Below are positions 24,388 to 33,541 of a stretch of DNA of 46,750 nucleotides, in pieces. The stretch is from Gemmatimonadaceae bacterium. GTDB taxonomy: Bacteria > Gemmatimonadota > Gemmatimonadetes > Gemmatimonadales > Gemmatimonadaceae. The position numbers and the translations under genes are program-made. The notes beneath the pieces were generated by a model. It worked only from the letters and a program-made list of their open reading frames with translations. It had not been told where the DNA came from and made no database searches. The DNA lies in NCBI GenBank assembly GCA_013813715.1, contig JACCRF010000073.1, positions 1 through 46,750 of the forward strand. The letters run 5' to 3'. How positions within the stretch are numbered: position 1 is the first letter of the stretch; every line of letters starts with the position of its first letter.

Positions 24388-25527
24388 CTATTCCGCTGCC
24401 ATCCCCACCGCGCTCAGCGGAAGGCCCCCAATCGACGAGAGTGGCGTCAAACTTCCATCGGCCCGGACACTGAAGCTGCCGATCGTTCCATTGCCGCTGT
24501 TCAAGACAAACAGGTACCGACTGTTTCGGCTCAACGCAAGATCGGTTGGAGCGCTGCCGGGACCCGTCACGCCGGTGAGTCCATCCGCGGCGATTAGCGT
24601 CAGCGTCCCGTCGTGAGAGACACGGTAGCCGGAGATGCTTCCACTACCGGTGTTCGTCGTGTACGCGAACCGGCCGGAATTCGTGACGACGAACCAGCAC
24701 GCGGCGGTCTCGGTCGTGGGAACAGATGCGCTCCGAACCGAGAGCAAGCCATTGTTTTGCAGGATGTATGAGCTGGCGGCGCTCGCGTCGGGTGCCCCTC
24801 CAAAGGCTTCAGACACGATCAGCAGTCCACGCCGATCGAAAGCGAATCCAAACGGCGTCGCGCCTACCGAGGAGTTGACGATCGGCCCTGTCGTCAATCC
24901 GCCGCCGTCCACCAGATAGGTGCTGATCTTGTTCGTCGCTTTCTCTGTGACGACAAGCACCCGCCCCGACGGCGAGAATTCAACCTGTGCCGGCGCGGTC
25001 GTGCCCGCGCTCAAGCCTCGAACGGATCCCGCAAGCGGTGTGAGGTTTCCGTCGGCATCGACCGAAAAGCCTGCGATGTTGTTGGTGCCGCCACCGTTCA
25101 GCACGTACAGCAGATCACCGCGCACCGTCACGCTGACCGGCCTAACTCCACCTGAGGGAGTCACCCCGACGAATTCAAGGCCGTCGCGCCTGACGGCAAA
25201 GGTCGAGATGTCATTGCTGCCTGCATTTACGACGAAAATGAACCGGCCACCGTAGAACAATGCTCCCTGCGACCCAAGTCCGCCTCCCGATCCCGTTCCT
25301 CCCGTCGGGTATACGGGCCCTGCCGAGAGCGAGCCGTCGGACGATCGATAAAACACGTGAACGCTGTTCCCGCTCGCCGCATTCGACATCGTCAATACCA
25401 TTCCCTGCTGCGCCACGGATTTTGAGGCGCTGAGAGATACCTCTGGGCCGAGCGGACTCGCGGCATCCTGTCGGCCGCATCCCGCAAGCACCAGTGCGGC
25501 GGATACTGTCCAGCGAATTGGTTTCAT
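24388..25527 (-). CDS. Beta-propeller lipoprotein (lactonase-like)
   Basis: The product is 379 aa with lipobox LAGC near residue 17 (MKPIRWTVSAALVLAGC). The body has seven-bladed-propeller repeats of the 6-phosphogluconolactonase/YVTN type: FIFVVNAGSNDISTFAVRRD, LLYVLNGGGTNNIAGFSVDA, FAYTTNTGSGSISGYRVSHD and LFVLNSGNGTIGSFSVRADG. No enzymatic residue set is recognised; it may only bind ligands or proteins in the periplasm. The ATG at 25527 was chosen because it directly precedes the signal; an upstream in-frame start at 25566 would add 13 residues with no signal character. It lies upstream of the histidine kinase on the same strand, separated by the hairpin repeat. Confidence 0.85.
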   Translation of the reverse strand: MKPIRWTVSAALVLAGCGRQDAASPLGPEVSLSASKSVAQQGMVLTMSNAASGNSVHVFYRSSDGSLSAGPVYPTGGTGSGGGLGSQGALFYGGRFIFVVNAGSNDISTFAVRRDGLEFVGVTPSGGVRPVSVTVRGDLLYVLNGGGTNNIAGFSVDADGNLTPLAGSVRGLSAGTTAPAQVEFSPSGRVLVVTEKATNKISTYLVDGGGLTTGPIVNSSVGATPFGFAFDRRGLLIVSEAFGGAPDASAASSYILQNNGLLSVRSASVPTTETAACWFVVTNSGRFAYTTNTGSGSISGYRVSHDGTLTLIAADGLTGVTGPGSAPTDLALSRNSRYLFVLNSGNGTIGSFSVRADGSLTPLSSIGGLPLSAVGMAAE

Positions 25528-25859
25528 CGATCCTTCCTGTGATGAGGTCAGAGGTCCCGAAGTCATTCCAGAGGGGTGGCTTTACTCGCCGTGAACCCTG
25601 AGTCCCCCGGGGATGACCTGCCCGACGTTCGTGTCGGTCGCGTTGCACCAAGGCAACCGCGGTGCCGCCGGAATCAGAACCGATGGAGTCTTCTCAAGTC
25701 GGCACGCGGCCATGACTTACCAGACCGCTGCTGCTGGAAGGCGAGCTCGCTGCGGCGTGCATGGAACACACGCGAACGTCGATGAAACGCGCTGTGGAAC
25801 ATGTAGAGGAGCCGCTACGTCCTCGTGAAACGGAACCGAGAGCGACGGCGTTGGCAGCG
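25528..25859. other. Intergenic, no gene seen
   Basis: This 332-bp gap lies between the start of the beta-propeller gene and the end of the DNA polymerase gene, both on minus. Open frames on plus have Arg/Ala/Pro-rich, non-protein-like translations and no ribosome sites. The promoter of the propeller gene is expected in its left part, but no clear -35/-10 pair stood out. No RNA gene recognised. Confidence 0.5.
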
Positions 25860-27098
25860 TCAGCCGGTGTCCTTCGTCAGTGACGCGGGCAGAATCCCCT
25901 TCGCGCCAAACCTGCCCCTCACCCGATCCACCGTCCGCGCCAGCACTCGGTCACGATCGGTTTCCGTGAGCGGATCCGAGCCGGTGGCAACGAAGAGTTT
26001 TAGCTGGTCGGCTTTCGGATCCTGCGCGAGAGACGAGAGCGCCACGCCCAGCAGCCGGGCGGGCACCCGCCGCGCCTTGCGAAGTTTGGCGAGAAGCTCG
26101 CGGGCGACGCGCATGATCACCCGGTCATAGACTACTGGCTCCAGTAGCGTCCTGCGCGCCGAACGCGTGCGAAAATCCATGTCGCGGATGCGAACGGTAA
26201 TCGTCCGCGCAGCGAGTCCGCCGCTGCGCAGATCGAACGCGGCACGGGTGACCAGCGCCAGCAGCTCGCGCTCGATTTCCATGTCGTCACGAAGATCCTC
26301 GGCGAACGTCTCATCGCGGCTGATGCTCTTCGCCTCCCCACCTGACTCCACATTTGACACGTCCACGCCATGCACACGATTCCAGAGCCACGCGCCTTCG
26401 CGATCGCCGAGCCACCGCTGGAGTGCCGCCAGGTCATGTTGGAGAACATCGGGAACGCGGGTCATTCCAAGCTTCGCTAGCCGCTCCTGGAACTTCGGCC
26501 CCACAAGCGGTATCTCGGCGAGCGCGAACGTGCGCAGGAACTCCTCTTCTCCGCGCGGCTCGACGATGTGAACCCCATCCGCTCCGGTTCCAGGTTTGGG
26601 CTTCGCTCGCTCAACAGCGAGCTTGGCGATGAGCTTGTTGGTGCCCCCGCCGATCGAAATCGAGAGATCGGTCTCGCTCTTTACGGTGTGCCGAATCCGA
26701 TGGGCGGTAAGGGTCAGTGACTCATGATGATATACGCCCTCGGTACCGCCGAGGTCGAGGTACCATTCGTCGATACTGGCGCCCTCGACGACCGGAGCGA
26801 AACGCTCCAGTACTTCGCGGATTTCGCGGCTCTTCGTCGAGCATGCCTTGCGGGGCACGGGGACGCACATCGCGTCCGGGCATAATCTCAGCGCTCGGGC
26901 AATCGGCATCGCCGAGCGCACGCCGAATTTGCGTGTTTCCCAGGATGCGGAACAGACGACGCCACGGCTCTCGCGCGATCCTCCTACTATAAGGAGTGGC
27001 GCTCTCCCGGCACCGTCCGGGTCTACCATCCGGGCGACCGCGACGTAGAAGGCGTCGGCGTCGGCGAGCAGGATCCGGGGAGCGGGAGCTGGCTTCAA
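25860..27098 (-). CDS. dinB: Y-family DNA polymerase (Pol IV type)
   Basis: The product is 412 aa, slightly longer than the usual 350-390. The metal-binding carboxylates are Asp13 in LLADADAFYVAV and Asp110-Glu111 in ASIDEWYLD. The fingers motif is VVCSASWETRKFGVRSAMPI. The helix-hairpin-helix region is EIPLVGPKFQERLAKLGMT, and the little-finger domain follows with SISRDETFAEDL and FRTRSARRT. It performs error-prone translesion synthesis. The frame is open well upstream, but that part belongs to the HNH gene; the TTG at 27098 overlaps the HNH stop (TTGA), giving MKPAPAPRILLADADAF, the best start. The C-terminus (KLFVATGSDPLTETDRDRV) lacks a clear clamp-binding motif. Confidence 0.88.
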   Translation of the reverse strand: MKPAPAPRILLADADAFYVAVARMVDPDGAGRAPLLIVGGSRESRGVVCSASWETRKFGVRSAMPIARALRLCPDAMCVPVPRKACSTKSREIREVLERFAPVVEGASIDEWYLDLGGTEGVYHHESLTLTAHRIRHTVKSETDLSISIGGGTNKLIAKLAVERAKPKPGTGADGVHIVEPRGEEEFLRTFALAEIPLVGPKFQERLAKLGMTRVPDVLQHDLAALQRWLGDREGAWLWNRVHGVDVSNVESGGEAKSISRDETFAEDLRDDMEIERELLALVTRAAFDLRSGGLAARTITVRIRDMDFRTRSARRTLLEPVVYDRVIMRVARELLAKLRKARRVPARLLGVALSSLAQDPKADQLKLFVATGSDPLTETDRDRVLARTVDRVRGRFGAKGILPASLTKDTG

Positions 27099-27538
27099 TC
27101 CAGGTAAGGATAATCCGGATCGGCGAGCCTCGCGGCGCGCGCCGTCGCCTCCGGACCTGCGATCTCGCTCGCGAGCTTGATCAGCATTGCACTCAGGTGC
27201 GCGCCGTACCGGAGCACCGCTGCGGCGCGCGACTTCCGCGCCAGCAGAAACGTCAGAAACTGCTTGTCGGCCTTGTCGATGTTGCACGCCGGGCACGCGA
27301 GCACGAGGTTGTCGCGCCGGTCATAGGCAGTCTTGCCTTTCCTCGGTGTTACGTGGTCGAGCGTGATTCGGTCGCGCCGAACCTTTCGCTCGCAGTATGC
27401 GCAGACCGGGCCGTGGGTTTTGAGGAGCCATTCGCGTGTTTCCATGTAGGCGTTGCGCGATGTGGGGAGCGAGGTGTGCTCCTGCTGTTTTCGCGCCGTG
27501 CCGCGGCGGCGACGGGGGCGGGGTGCTCGGGATGGCAT
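27095..27538 (-). CDS. HNH endonuclease
   Basis: The product is 147 aa. After a very basic N-terminus (RAPRPRRRRGTARKQ) comes a canonical zinc-ribbon HNH core: CAYCERKVRRDRITLDHVTP, then DNLVLACPACNIDKADK. The two CxxC pairs bind structural zinc, DH carries the catalytic His, and the Asn/His positions follow. It would nick or cleave DNA. The start at 27538 directly precedes the basic segment. Its stop overlaps the TTG start of the Y-family polymerase gene, so the two are probably co-translated, hinting at a DNA repair or mobile-DNA role. It is divergent from the MFS gene (136-bp gap). Confidence 0.87.
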   Translation of the reverse strand: MPSRAPRPRRRRGTARKQQEHTSLPTSRNAYMETREWLLKTHGPVCAYCERKVRRDRITLDHVTPRKGKTAYDRRDNLVLACPACNIDKADKQFLTFLLARKSRAAAVLRYGAHLSAMLIKLASEIAGPEATARAARLADPDYPYLD

Positions 27539-27674
27539 GGGCGAAAGATAAGCGGCCGCGAGCGGTGGGCTCGTCGCCATCACAGCGCCTGGCTTTGTGC
27601 TCGTCGTCTGGAGAGACGGCTCCGCACCGGCGCACCTGTACCCTCGCCGCGCAATCGCGCGGTATCTTGCTCAC

Positions 27675-29234
27675 ATGACAACCGCGAGTTCGCCAGAAAA
27701 AGCAGGCCGCCGCGAGTGGATCGGACTCGCGGTGCTCGCACTTCCATGCATGCTCCTCTCGATGGATCTCACCGTGCTCCACCTCGCGGTACCGGCGCTC
27801 ACCGCCGACCTCGAGCCCACGAGCGCGCAGTTGCTGTGGATCGTGGACATCTACGGATTTCTGATCGCCGGATCGCTCATCACGATGGGCACCCTGGGCG
27901 ACCGGATCGGCCGTCGCAGGCTGCTGGTATTCGGTGCCGCGGCGTTCGGCGTGGCCTCAGCGCTCGCCGCGTTTTCGACCACGGCCGAAATGCTCATCGC
28001 CACCCGAGCGCTACTCGGCGTCGCGGGCGCTACGCTCATGCCTTCGACCCTCGCCTTGATCCGGAACATGTTCCACGATCCGCATCAGCGCACCGTCGCC
28101 ATCGCCGTGTGGATGAACGCGTTCATGGTAGGCGGCGCAGTCGGGCCGCTGCTCGGCGGCTTGATGCTCGAGCATTTCTGGTGGGGCTCGGTGTTCCTGC
28201 TGAACGTGCCGGTGATGGTGTTGTTGCTCGCGCTGGGTCCCGTGCTGCTGCCGGAGTTCCGCGATCCAGCGGCAGGCAGGCTCGACCTCATCAGCGCGGC
28301 GCTGTCACTGGTCGGCCTGTTGTCGATTATCTACGGGATCAAGCAAGTCGCTCAGGACGGATTCGGGACAGTGCCTGCGCTCACGATTGTCGCCGGACTG
28401 AGTCTCGCCTCGGTGTTCGTCGTGCGCCAGCGAAAGCTCACCGATCCGCTCATCGACCTGCGGCTGTTCGAGGTTCCCGCGTTCAGCACATCGGTGTGCA
28501 CGCAGCTCGTAGCGCTGCTCGCAATGGGAGGTATCTATCTCTTTGTTGCTCAGTATCTCCAGCTTGTGCTGGGGCTTTCTCCCCTCCGAGCCGGGCTATG
28601 GATGTTGCCTTGGACGGGTGCCGGAATGCTCGCGTCCTTCCTTACGCCGGCCCTCGCCCGCCGCATTCGCCCGGCCTACGTCATGGGCGCTGCGCTCGTG
28701 CTGTCGGCTGTCGGCATGGCAGTGCTGAGCCGCGTCGGGCACGGAGGCGGCCTCGCTGTAATCGTAGCCGCATTCATCCTCATGTCGGCGGGCCTCAATC
28801 CGGCATTGACGCTCACCACCGATATGATAATGGGCGTCGCGCCACCGGAGCGCGCGGGCGCCGCTTCTGCCATCTCGGAGACAAGCTGCGAGCTAGGAGT
28901 CGCACTCGGCATGGCGATACTCGGTAGCGTCGGTACCGCTGCCTATCGGCGCATCATGACCGACGATGTTCTGATTGGCCTTGGCTCGGAGTCGGCGGAG
29001 TCAGCGCGCGCTACGCTGGGTGGGGCAGTCGAGGTGGGGGAGCGACTCGGCGGTCAGACCGGTGCTGCCCTGGCCGGCGCCGCCCGGGATGCATTCGCGC
29101 AATCCCTGGAGCTCGTGGCAATCATCAGCGCCGTCGTCGTCATGGCTATGGCCGTTGCGGCAATGATACTGCTGCGTCGAGTCGGGCCGCGCGCCGAGCT
29201 AGAGGGAGAGCAGGAGGTTCCTGCCGCGGCATGA
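27675..29234 (+). CDS. MFS drug transporter, DHA2 (14-TM) family
   Basis: The product is 519 aa with about 14 membrane segments. The N-terminal SMDLTVLHLAVPALTADL is the DHA2 helix 1. Motif A is GDRIGRRRLLVFGAA between helices 2 and 3, and antiporter motif C is NAFMVGGAVGPLLGGL in helix 5. Overall it is most like SmvA/QacA/LfrA quaternary-ammonium and dye exporters. The ATG at 27675 follows a longer frame without support upstream. It would pump lipophilic cations out using the proton gradient. No regulator gene (TetR) is adjacent; the HNH gene is divergent. Confidence 0.92.
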   Translation: MTTASSPEKAGRREWIGLAVLALPCMLLSMDLTVLHLAVPALTADLEPTSAQLLWIVDIYGFLIAGSLITMGTLGDRIGRRRLLVFGAAAFGVASALAAFSTTAEMLIATRALLGVAGATLMPSTLALIRNMFHDPHQRTVAIAVWMNAFMVGGAVGPLLGGLMLEHFWWGSVFLLNVPVMVLLLALGPVLLPEFRDPAAGRLDLISAALSLVGLLSIIYGIKQVAQDGFGTVPALTIVAGLSLASVFVVRQRKLTDPLIDLRLFEVPAFSTSVCTQLVALLAMGGIYLFVAQYLQLVLGLSPLRAGLWMLPWTGAGMLASFLTPALARRIRPAYVMGAALVLSAVGMAVLSRVGHGGGLAVIVAAFILMSAGLNPALTLTTDMIMGVAPPERAGAASAISETSCELGVALGMAILGSVGTAAYRRIMTDDVLIGLGSESAESARATLGGAVEVGERLGGQTGAALAGAARDAFAQSLELVAIISAVVVMAMAVAAMILLRRVGPRAELEGEQEVPAAA

Positions 29235-29283
29235 CGGAAACCGAAGCGCAACCGGGAACGACGATCCACTCCCTTTTCGCGCG

Positions 29284-30375
29284 ATGCAGGCCGCCACGTT
29301 GAACGGTGAGGCACGAGGTAACAACGTGCCTCATCTCGTGCCTAAAGGAAAAGATCCTGCGACCGATGCGAACGAAATGCTGAGCGGACTTCAGCGGGAT
29401 TCCTTCGAGTATTCCATCCACAACGCCAATCCAGTCAACGGCCTCGTGCGTGACAAATCGCGTGACGGATGGCCGGCCAGCATCGCCGCCGTCGGGCTCG
29501 CGCTTGCTGCCTATCCCATCGGCGTCGAACGCGGCTTAATGACCCGCGATGACGCGGTGAAGCGAACCCTCACAACGCTGCGCTTCTTTGCCACTGCTCC
29601 GCATGGTCCTGAACCCGATGCCACCGGATACAAGGGGTTCTACTATCACTTCCTCGACATGCACCCCGGCAGGCGAGCATGGCGATGCGAGCTATCGAGC
29701 GTTGACACCGCGCTCCTGCTCGCCGGCATGCTGGCAGCCGCCGCCTGGTTGCGGTACGACACAGCGGACGAAAACGAGATACGAAAGCTCGCCGACGCGT
29801 TGTACCGCAGGACCGATTGGCAATGGATGCAGCATGGGGAAGCGACGGTGAGCCATGGATGGACGCCCGAAAAAGGGTTTCTGCTATACCGCTGGTGCGG
29901 CTACGACGAGGCGCTGATCCTCTATCTGCTGGGACTCGGATCACCAACCTATCCGCTTCCAGCCGAGAGCTATCGCGCGTGGGCATCGACCTACCGCTGG
30001 AAGAAGATCTACGGCATCGAGTTCCTCTACGCCGGGCCGCTGTTCATTCATCAGCTTTCCCACCTGTGGGTAGACTTCCGCGGTATTCACGACGAGTTCA
30101 TGCGCCAGCACGATCTGGACTACTTCGAGAACAGCCGGCGCGCCACGTTCGTGCAGCAGCAGTATGCAATCCGCAACCCGCGTGAGTTCGAGCACTACGA
30201 CGAGCTGTGCTGGGGCATCACGGCGAGCGACAGACCAGGCCCGCGCACCCTCCTCGTGGATGGGATCCAGCGCGCGTTTCACGACTACATCGCCCGCGGT
30301 GTGCCATTCGTTCGTCGCCTCCAGACCAAGAAAGAGCCAACCTGGAGGGGCGGACGAGGCCTGACTAGCCGCTAG
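29284..30375 (+). CDS. Glycoamylase-like protein (PF10091 type), C-terminally truncated
   Basis: The product is 363 aa. Family blocks are strong: NPVNGLVRDKSRDGWPASIA, TTLRFFATAPHGPEPDATGY, GFYYHFLDMHPGRRAWRCEL, GWTPEKGFLLYRWCGYDEAL, FIHQLSHLWVDFRGIHDEFM and YFENSRRATFVQQQYAIRNP. Members fold as an alpha/alpha barrel and include beta-1,2-glucan-cleaving enzymes. After DYIARGVPF, relatives continue with GPDDGTIAPWAVVASLPFAP and roughly 100 more residues that complete the barrel; here 20 unrelated residues precede the stop. No other frame restores the lost part. There is also no signal peptide, though relatives are usually secreted. It is probably a decaying or non-functional gene. Confidence 0.8.
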   Translation: MQAATLNGEARGNNVPHLVPKGKDPATDANEMLSGLQRDSFEYSIHNANPVNGLVRDKSRDGWPASIAAVGLALAAYPIGVERGLMTRDDAVKRTLTTLRFFATAPHGPEPDATGYKGFYYHFLDMHPGRRAWRCELSSVDTALLLAGMLAAAAWLRYDTADENEIRKLADALYRRTDWQWMQHGEATVSHGWTPEKGFLLYRWCGYDEALILYLLGLGSPTYPLPAESYRAWASTYRWKKIYGIEFLYAGPLFIHQLSHLWVDFRGIHDEFMRQHDLDYFENSRRATFVQQQYAIRNPREFEHYDELCWGITASDRPGPRTLLVDGIQRAFHDYIARGVPFVRRLQTKKEPTWRGGRGLTSR

Positions 30376-30583
30376 AAGTCCGATTTGCGCTGTCGCGACG
30401 CAGAAGAAATCCTGTTCCGGCCACGATCGCGCCGCCGACAAGCAGCCCCGCGCCCAGCAATTCAGCGCTTTCATTGCCGTCGCCGTAGCGAGCACCAAGG
30501 AAAGCGATGACGCAAATCGCTGCACCGAAAGAGATCAGAATGGCGGCCAGGTACACCATGCTCGCCGCTAAATTGGAACGCAT
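30365..30583 (-). CDS. Small two-helix membrane protein
   Basis: The product is 72 aa with two hydrophobic helices (SMVYLAAILISFGAAICVIA and LLGAGLLVGGAIVAGTGFLL) joined by a short polar loop, ending in an Arg-containing tail. No family recognised. It overlaps the 3' end of the truncated glycoamylase-like gene by 11 bp, convergently. The two well-formed helices support a real gene, but small hydrophobic frames in such DNA can arise by chance. Confidence 0.5.
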   Translation of the reverse strand: MRSNLAASMVYLAAILISFGAAICVIAFLGARYGDGNESAELLGAGLLVGGAIVAGTGFLLRRDSANRTSSG

Positions 30584-30756
30584 CGCTCGCCCGGTTCTTG
30601 CCTGAAATGATTATCAGGTCAAGCAGAAACCTGCGCCGAACGCTCGGCTCCGGCAAGCTGCGAAATTTCCGCGTCATCAATGCCATGACTATCATTCCAT
30701 CATGCGAGGAGACAGTCGCGAACAACTACAGCCGCCTCCCGGCGCCCTGATCTGAA

Positions 30757-31446
30757 ATGACGCCAGCACTCACCACAGGGATCCCGGCTGCCCTGCTGGC
30801 CGCTGTTGCGATGGCCGGCTGCGCAGGCGGTACCGGAGGCGCGGTGCGGGCCTCATCCCCGTCGGCCGCCAACGAGCGAGGCGACCTCGCGGCCATCGCC
30901 AAGGCGCGGGCCGACAGCGCCCGCTATCCCTACACTGCGGCCGATGTCCACTTTATGTCCGCCATGATTGGTCACCATGCCCAGGCCATTGTCGTTTCCA
31001 ACTGGGCCGCGACTCATGGCGCCGGCGCCTCGGTGCGCACCCTGGCTGAGCGGATCATCAATGCACAGCAGGACGAAATCGCCACGATTCAAATGTGGCT
31101 CCGCGATCGGCAATTGCCGGTGCCCGAGGCTCACGCCACGGGCGTGAAGATGATGATGAACGGAGCGGAGCATGTGATGACAATGCCCGGCATGCTCAGC
31201 GAAGCCCAGCTGAAGCAGCTCGACCAGGCGCGGGGAAAGCAGTTCGACCGCCTGTTTCTCACCTCGATGATCCAGCACCACCGCGGTGCGGTCGTCATGG
31301 TGAAAGAGCTATTCGGCACCACCGGCGCCGGCCAGGACGAGACAGTGTTCAAGTTCGCGTCCGACGTCAGTGTCGACCAGACTACCGAGATTGCACGGAT
31401 GGAGAAAATGCTCGTCACACTCCTGCTCGGGAGCCAGTCCCCATGA
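30757..31446 (+). CDS. DUF305 lipoprotein
   Basis: The product is 229 aa with lipobox AGC around residue 22 (LLAAVAMAGC). It has two DUF305 His-rich helices: DVHFMSAMIGHHAQAIVVSN and DRLFLTSMIQHHRGAVVMVK, with HH and Met residues that in this ferritin-like family may bind metals; a Met-rich MMMNGAEHVMTMPGML lies between them. It is membrane-anchored on the periplasmic side. It is translationally close to the LVIVD-repeat gene downstream. DUF305 proteins are often found near copper or metal-handling genes, but no such gene is adjacent here. Confidence 0.88.
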   Translation: MTPALTTGIPAALLAAVAMAGCAGGTGGAVRASSPSAANERGDLAAIAKARADSARYPYTAADVHFMSAMIGHHAQAIVVSNWAATHGAGASVRTLAERIINAQQDEIATIQMWLRDRQLPVPEAHATGVKMMMNGAEHVMTMPGMLSEAQLKQLDQARGKQFDRLFLTSMIQHHRGAVVMVKELFGTTGAGQDETVFKFASDVSVDQTTEIARMEKMLVTLLLGSQSP

Positions 31447-31499
31447 TCGGTTTGTTGTCGAACGTTCACATACCCCACACCGTTCGAGAGGAAGCGAAG

Positions 31500-33533
31500 A
31501 TGGCATCCGCAGATCAGTCTCAAAATTCCGCCGCGCAACCGCGTGCCGCGGCATGGCGATGCCTGTCGCTCGCCATCACACTCGTGTCCGCGGCGGCGTG
31601 CGCCCCCGCAAACACCTCGATGAGCAGCACGCCGGCGCCAGCCGGCAGTATGTCGACCGCAGCACCGAGCCCCGATCCGCGCATTGGCCTCCGCGCCGGG
31701 CTGATGAATGCGGGTGAAACATCGTGGAACATGCGCGTCGTCTCCAGGACGCCCCCGTCCGAAAAATTCGTCGGCGGTGTCAGCTCCGACCTTGCGTTCA
31801 CCGGATCCCACGTCATCCAGGGCAGCTTCAGCGGATACCAGGTGTGGGATATCTCGAATCCGAGCCGGCCAACGCTCAAGACTGCCTACGTCTGCCCAGC
31901 CTCACAGAGCGACGTCTCAGTCTACAAAAACCTGCTTTTCATCTCCGGAGAGAGTCTCACCGGGCGTATCGACTGCGGCACGCAGGGCGTAGCGGACACT
32001 GTGAGCAAGGATCGGTTGCGCGGCCTCCGTATCTTCGACATCACCGACCTCAACAATCCGAAAAACGTCGGTAACGTGCAGACCTGCCGCGGCTCGCACA
32101 CGCACTCGGTGCTGGTCGACCCGAAGGACAAGGAGAACGTGTACGTCTACATCTCCGGCTCAGCCGATGTGCGGTCGCCGAGTGAGTTGGCTGGCTGTAC
32201 GAGTGCGCCGCTTGCCAGCGATCCTAACTCGTCGCTGTTTCGAATCGAAGTGATCAAGGTGCCGCTGGCCCATCCGGAACAGGCAGCGATCGTCAGCTCG
32301 CCGCGAATCTTCAACGACCTCGTTGCGCCAGCCCGGCATGGAGACGCGCCGGAAGATATCGCCGCCACCCGAAGGGCCGTTGCAGAAGCACGCGCCACTG
32401 GCGGCTTCACGGCGACATACGACGGCATGGAAAGGGTTCTGCCGTCGGACTTCATAGCGGAACAGTTGGACAGCCTCGTTAAAGCTCGCAACGGTTCCGG
32501 CGCGGCAACGGGTGCAGACAGCGCGGCACTGCGTAAGGCGCTGCCCGCGATCATCGCGAGGCTGGTGGGTCCGACTGAAAGCGGAGACGGTCCCCGCCCC
32601 GGGCCCACTCAGTGTCACGATATCACGCTGTATCCGGCCATTGGCCTCGCCGGCGGAGCGTGCGGAGGGTACGGGCTTTTGCTCGACATTCGTGATCCGG
32701 CGCATCCCGTCCGCATCAGCGCGGTCTCTGACTCTAATTTCGCCTATTGGCATTCAGCGACGTTCAACAACGACGGCACCAAGGTTCTTTTCTCGGACGA
32801 ATGGGGCGGCGGGATGCAGGCGAAATGCCGCATCACGGACAAGAAGGAGTGGGGCGCGGACGCGATCTTCACGATTGAAAACGGCCAGCCACGCTTCAAG
32901 AGCTACTACAAGTTGTCAGCGCCACAGACTCCCCAGGAGAATTGCGTCGCGCACAACGGTTCATTGATCCCGATACCGGGCCGAGACGTTATGGTGCAGG
33001 CCTGGTATCAGGGCGGCATCTCGGTCTTCGACTGGACCGATGCGGCGCACCCGAAGGAAATCGCGTTCTTCGATCGGGGTCCGGCGGACTCGACCAGACT
33101 CACCCTCGGCGGAACGTGGTCGGCCTACTGGTACAACGGCGTGATCGTCAGCTCTGAAATCTCGCGTGGTCTGGACATCGTCGAGTTGACGCCAAGTGCC
33201 TTCATCTCGCAGAACGAGATCGACGCCGCGAAGTCGGTGGTCTTCGATTACTTCAACACTCAGGGCCAGCAGAAGCTTGTGTGGCCGCCGAGCTTCGCGC
33301 TGGCGCGTGCCTACGTGGATCAGCTCGCGCGATCGACGGGTCTTTCTAACCCCAGGATCTCCGACATACGGAGAGCGCTCGCGAACGCGGAGAGTGCGTC
33401 GGGCGCAGGGCGTCGGGATGCGCTGACGCAGTTGGCGACGCAACTTGACGGCGATGCGCGCGCGGCGAGCGAGGCGTCCAAAGTGCGAATGCTGGCGGCC
33501 GCGGTGAGGGACCTGGCTGCGGCGTCTCGCTGA
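31500..33533 (+). CDS. LVIVD-repeat lipoprotein
   Basis: The product is 677 aa. The signal ends near SAAACAP (lipobox Cys). The body has beta-propeller LVIVD-type blades: SHVIQGSFSGYQVWDISNPS, LRIFDITDLNNPKNVGNV, LLLDIRDPAHPVRISAVSDS and GGISVFDWTDAAHPKEIAFF. A helical C-terminal region (about 120 residues) follows the propeller. I chose the ATG at 31500 because GAGAGGAAG precedes it; an upstream ATG at 31443 overlaps the DUF305 stop (ATGA) and is an alternative that would add a 19-residue leader. It forms a unit with the DUF305 gene. Function unknown; probably periplasmic or surface protein binding. Confidence 0.82.
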   Translation: MASADQSQNSAAQPRAAAWRCLSLAITLVSAAACAPANTSMSSTPAPAGSMSTAAPSPDPRIGLRAGLMNAGETSWNMRVVSRTPPSEKFVGGVSSDLAFTGSHVIQGSFSGYQVWDISNPSRPTLKTAYVCPASQSDVSVYKNLLFISGESLTGRIDCGTQGVADTVSKDRLRGLRIFDITDLNNPKNVGNVQTCRGSHTHSVLVDPKDKENVYVYISGSADVRSPSELAGCTSAPLASDPNSSLFRIEVIKVPLAHPEQAAIVSSPRIFNDLVAPARHGDAPEDIAATRRAVAEARATGGFTATYDGMERVLPSDFIAEQLDSLVKARNGSGAATGADSAALRKALPAIIARLVGPTESGDGPRPGPTQCHDITLYPAIGLAGGACGGYGLLLDIRDPAHPVRISAVSDSNFAYWHSATFNNDGTKVLFSDEWGGGMQAKCRITDKKEWGADAIFTIENGQPRFKSYYKLSAPQTPQENCVAHNGSLIPIPGRDVMVQAWYQGGISVFDWTDAAHPKEIAFFDRGPADSTRLTLGGTWSAYWYNGVIVSSEISRGLDIVELTPSAFISQNEIDAAKSVVFDYFNTQGQQKLVWPPSFALARAYVDQLARSTGLSNPRISDIRRALANAESASGAGRRDALTQLATQLDGDARAASEASKVRMLAAAVRDLAAASR

Positions 33534-33541
33534 TCGCGGCC

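Noticed and set aside
26996-28927. Plus-strand open frame of about 640 codons across the HNH and MFS genes
   Set aside because: It crosses two well-supported genes in other frames and is almost all Arg/Ala/Gly/His, which marks a shadow frame.
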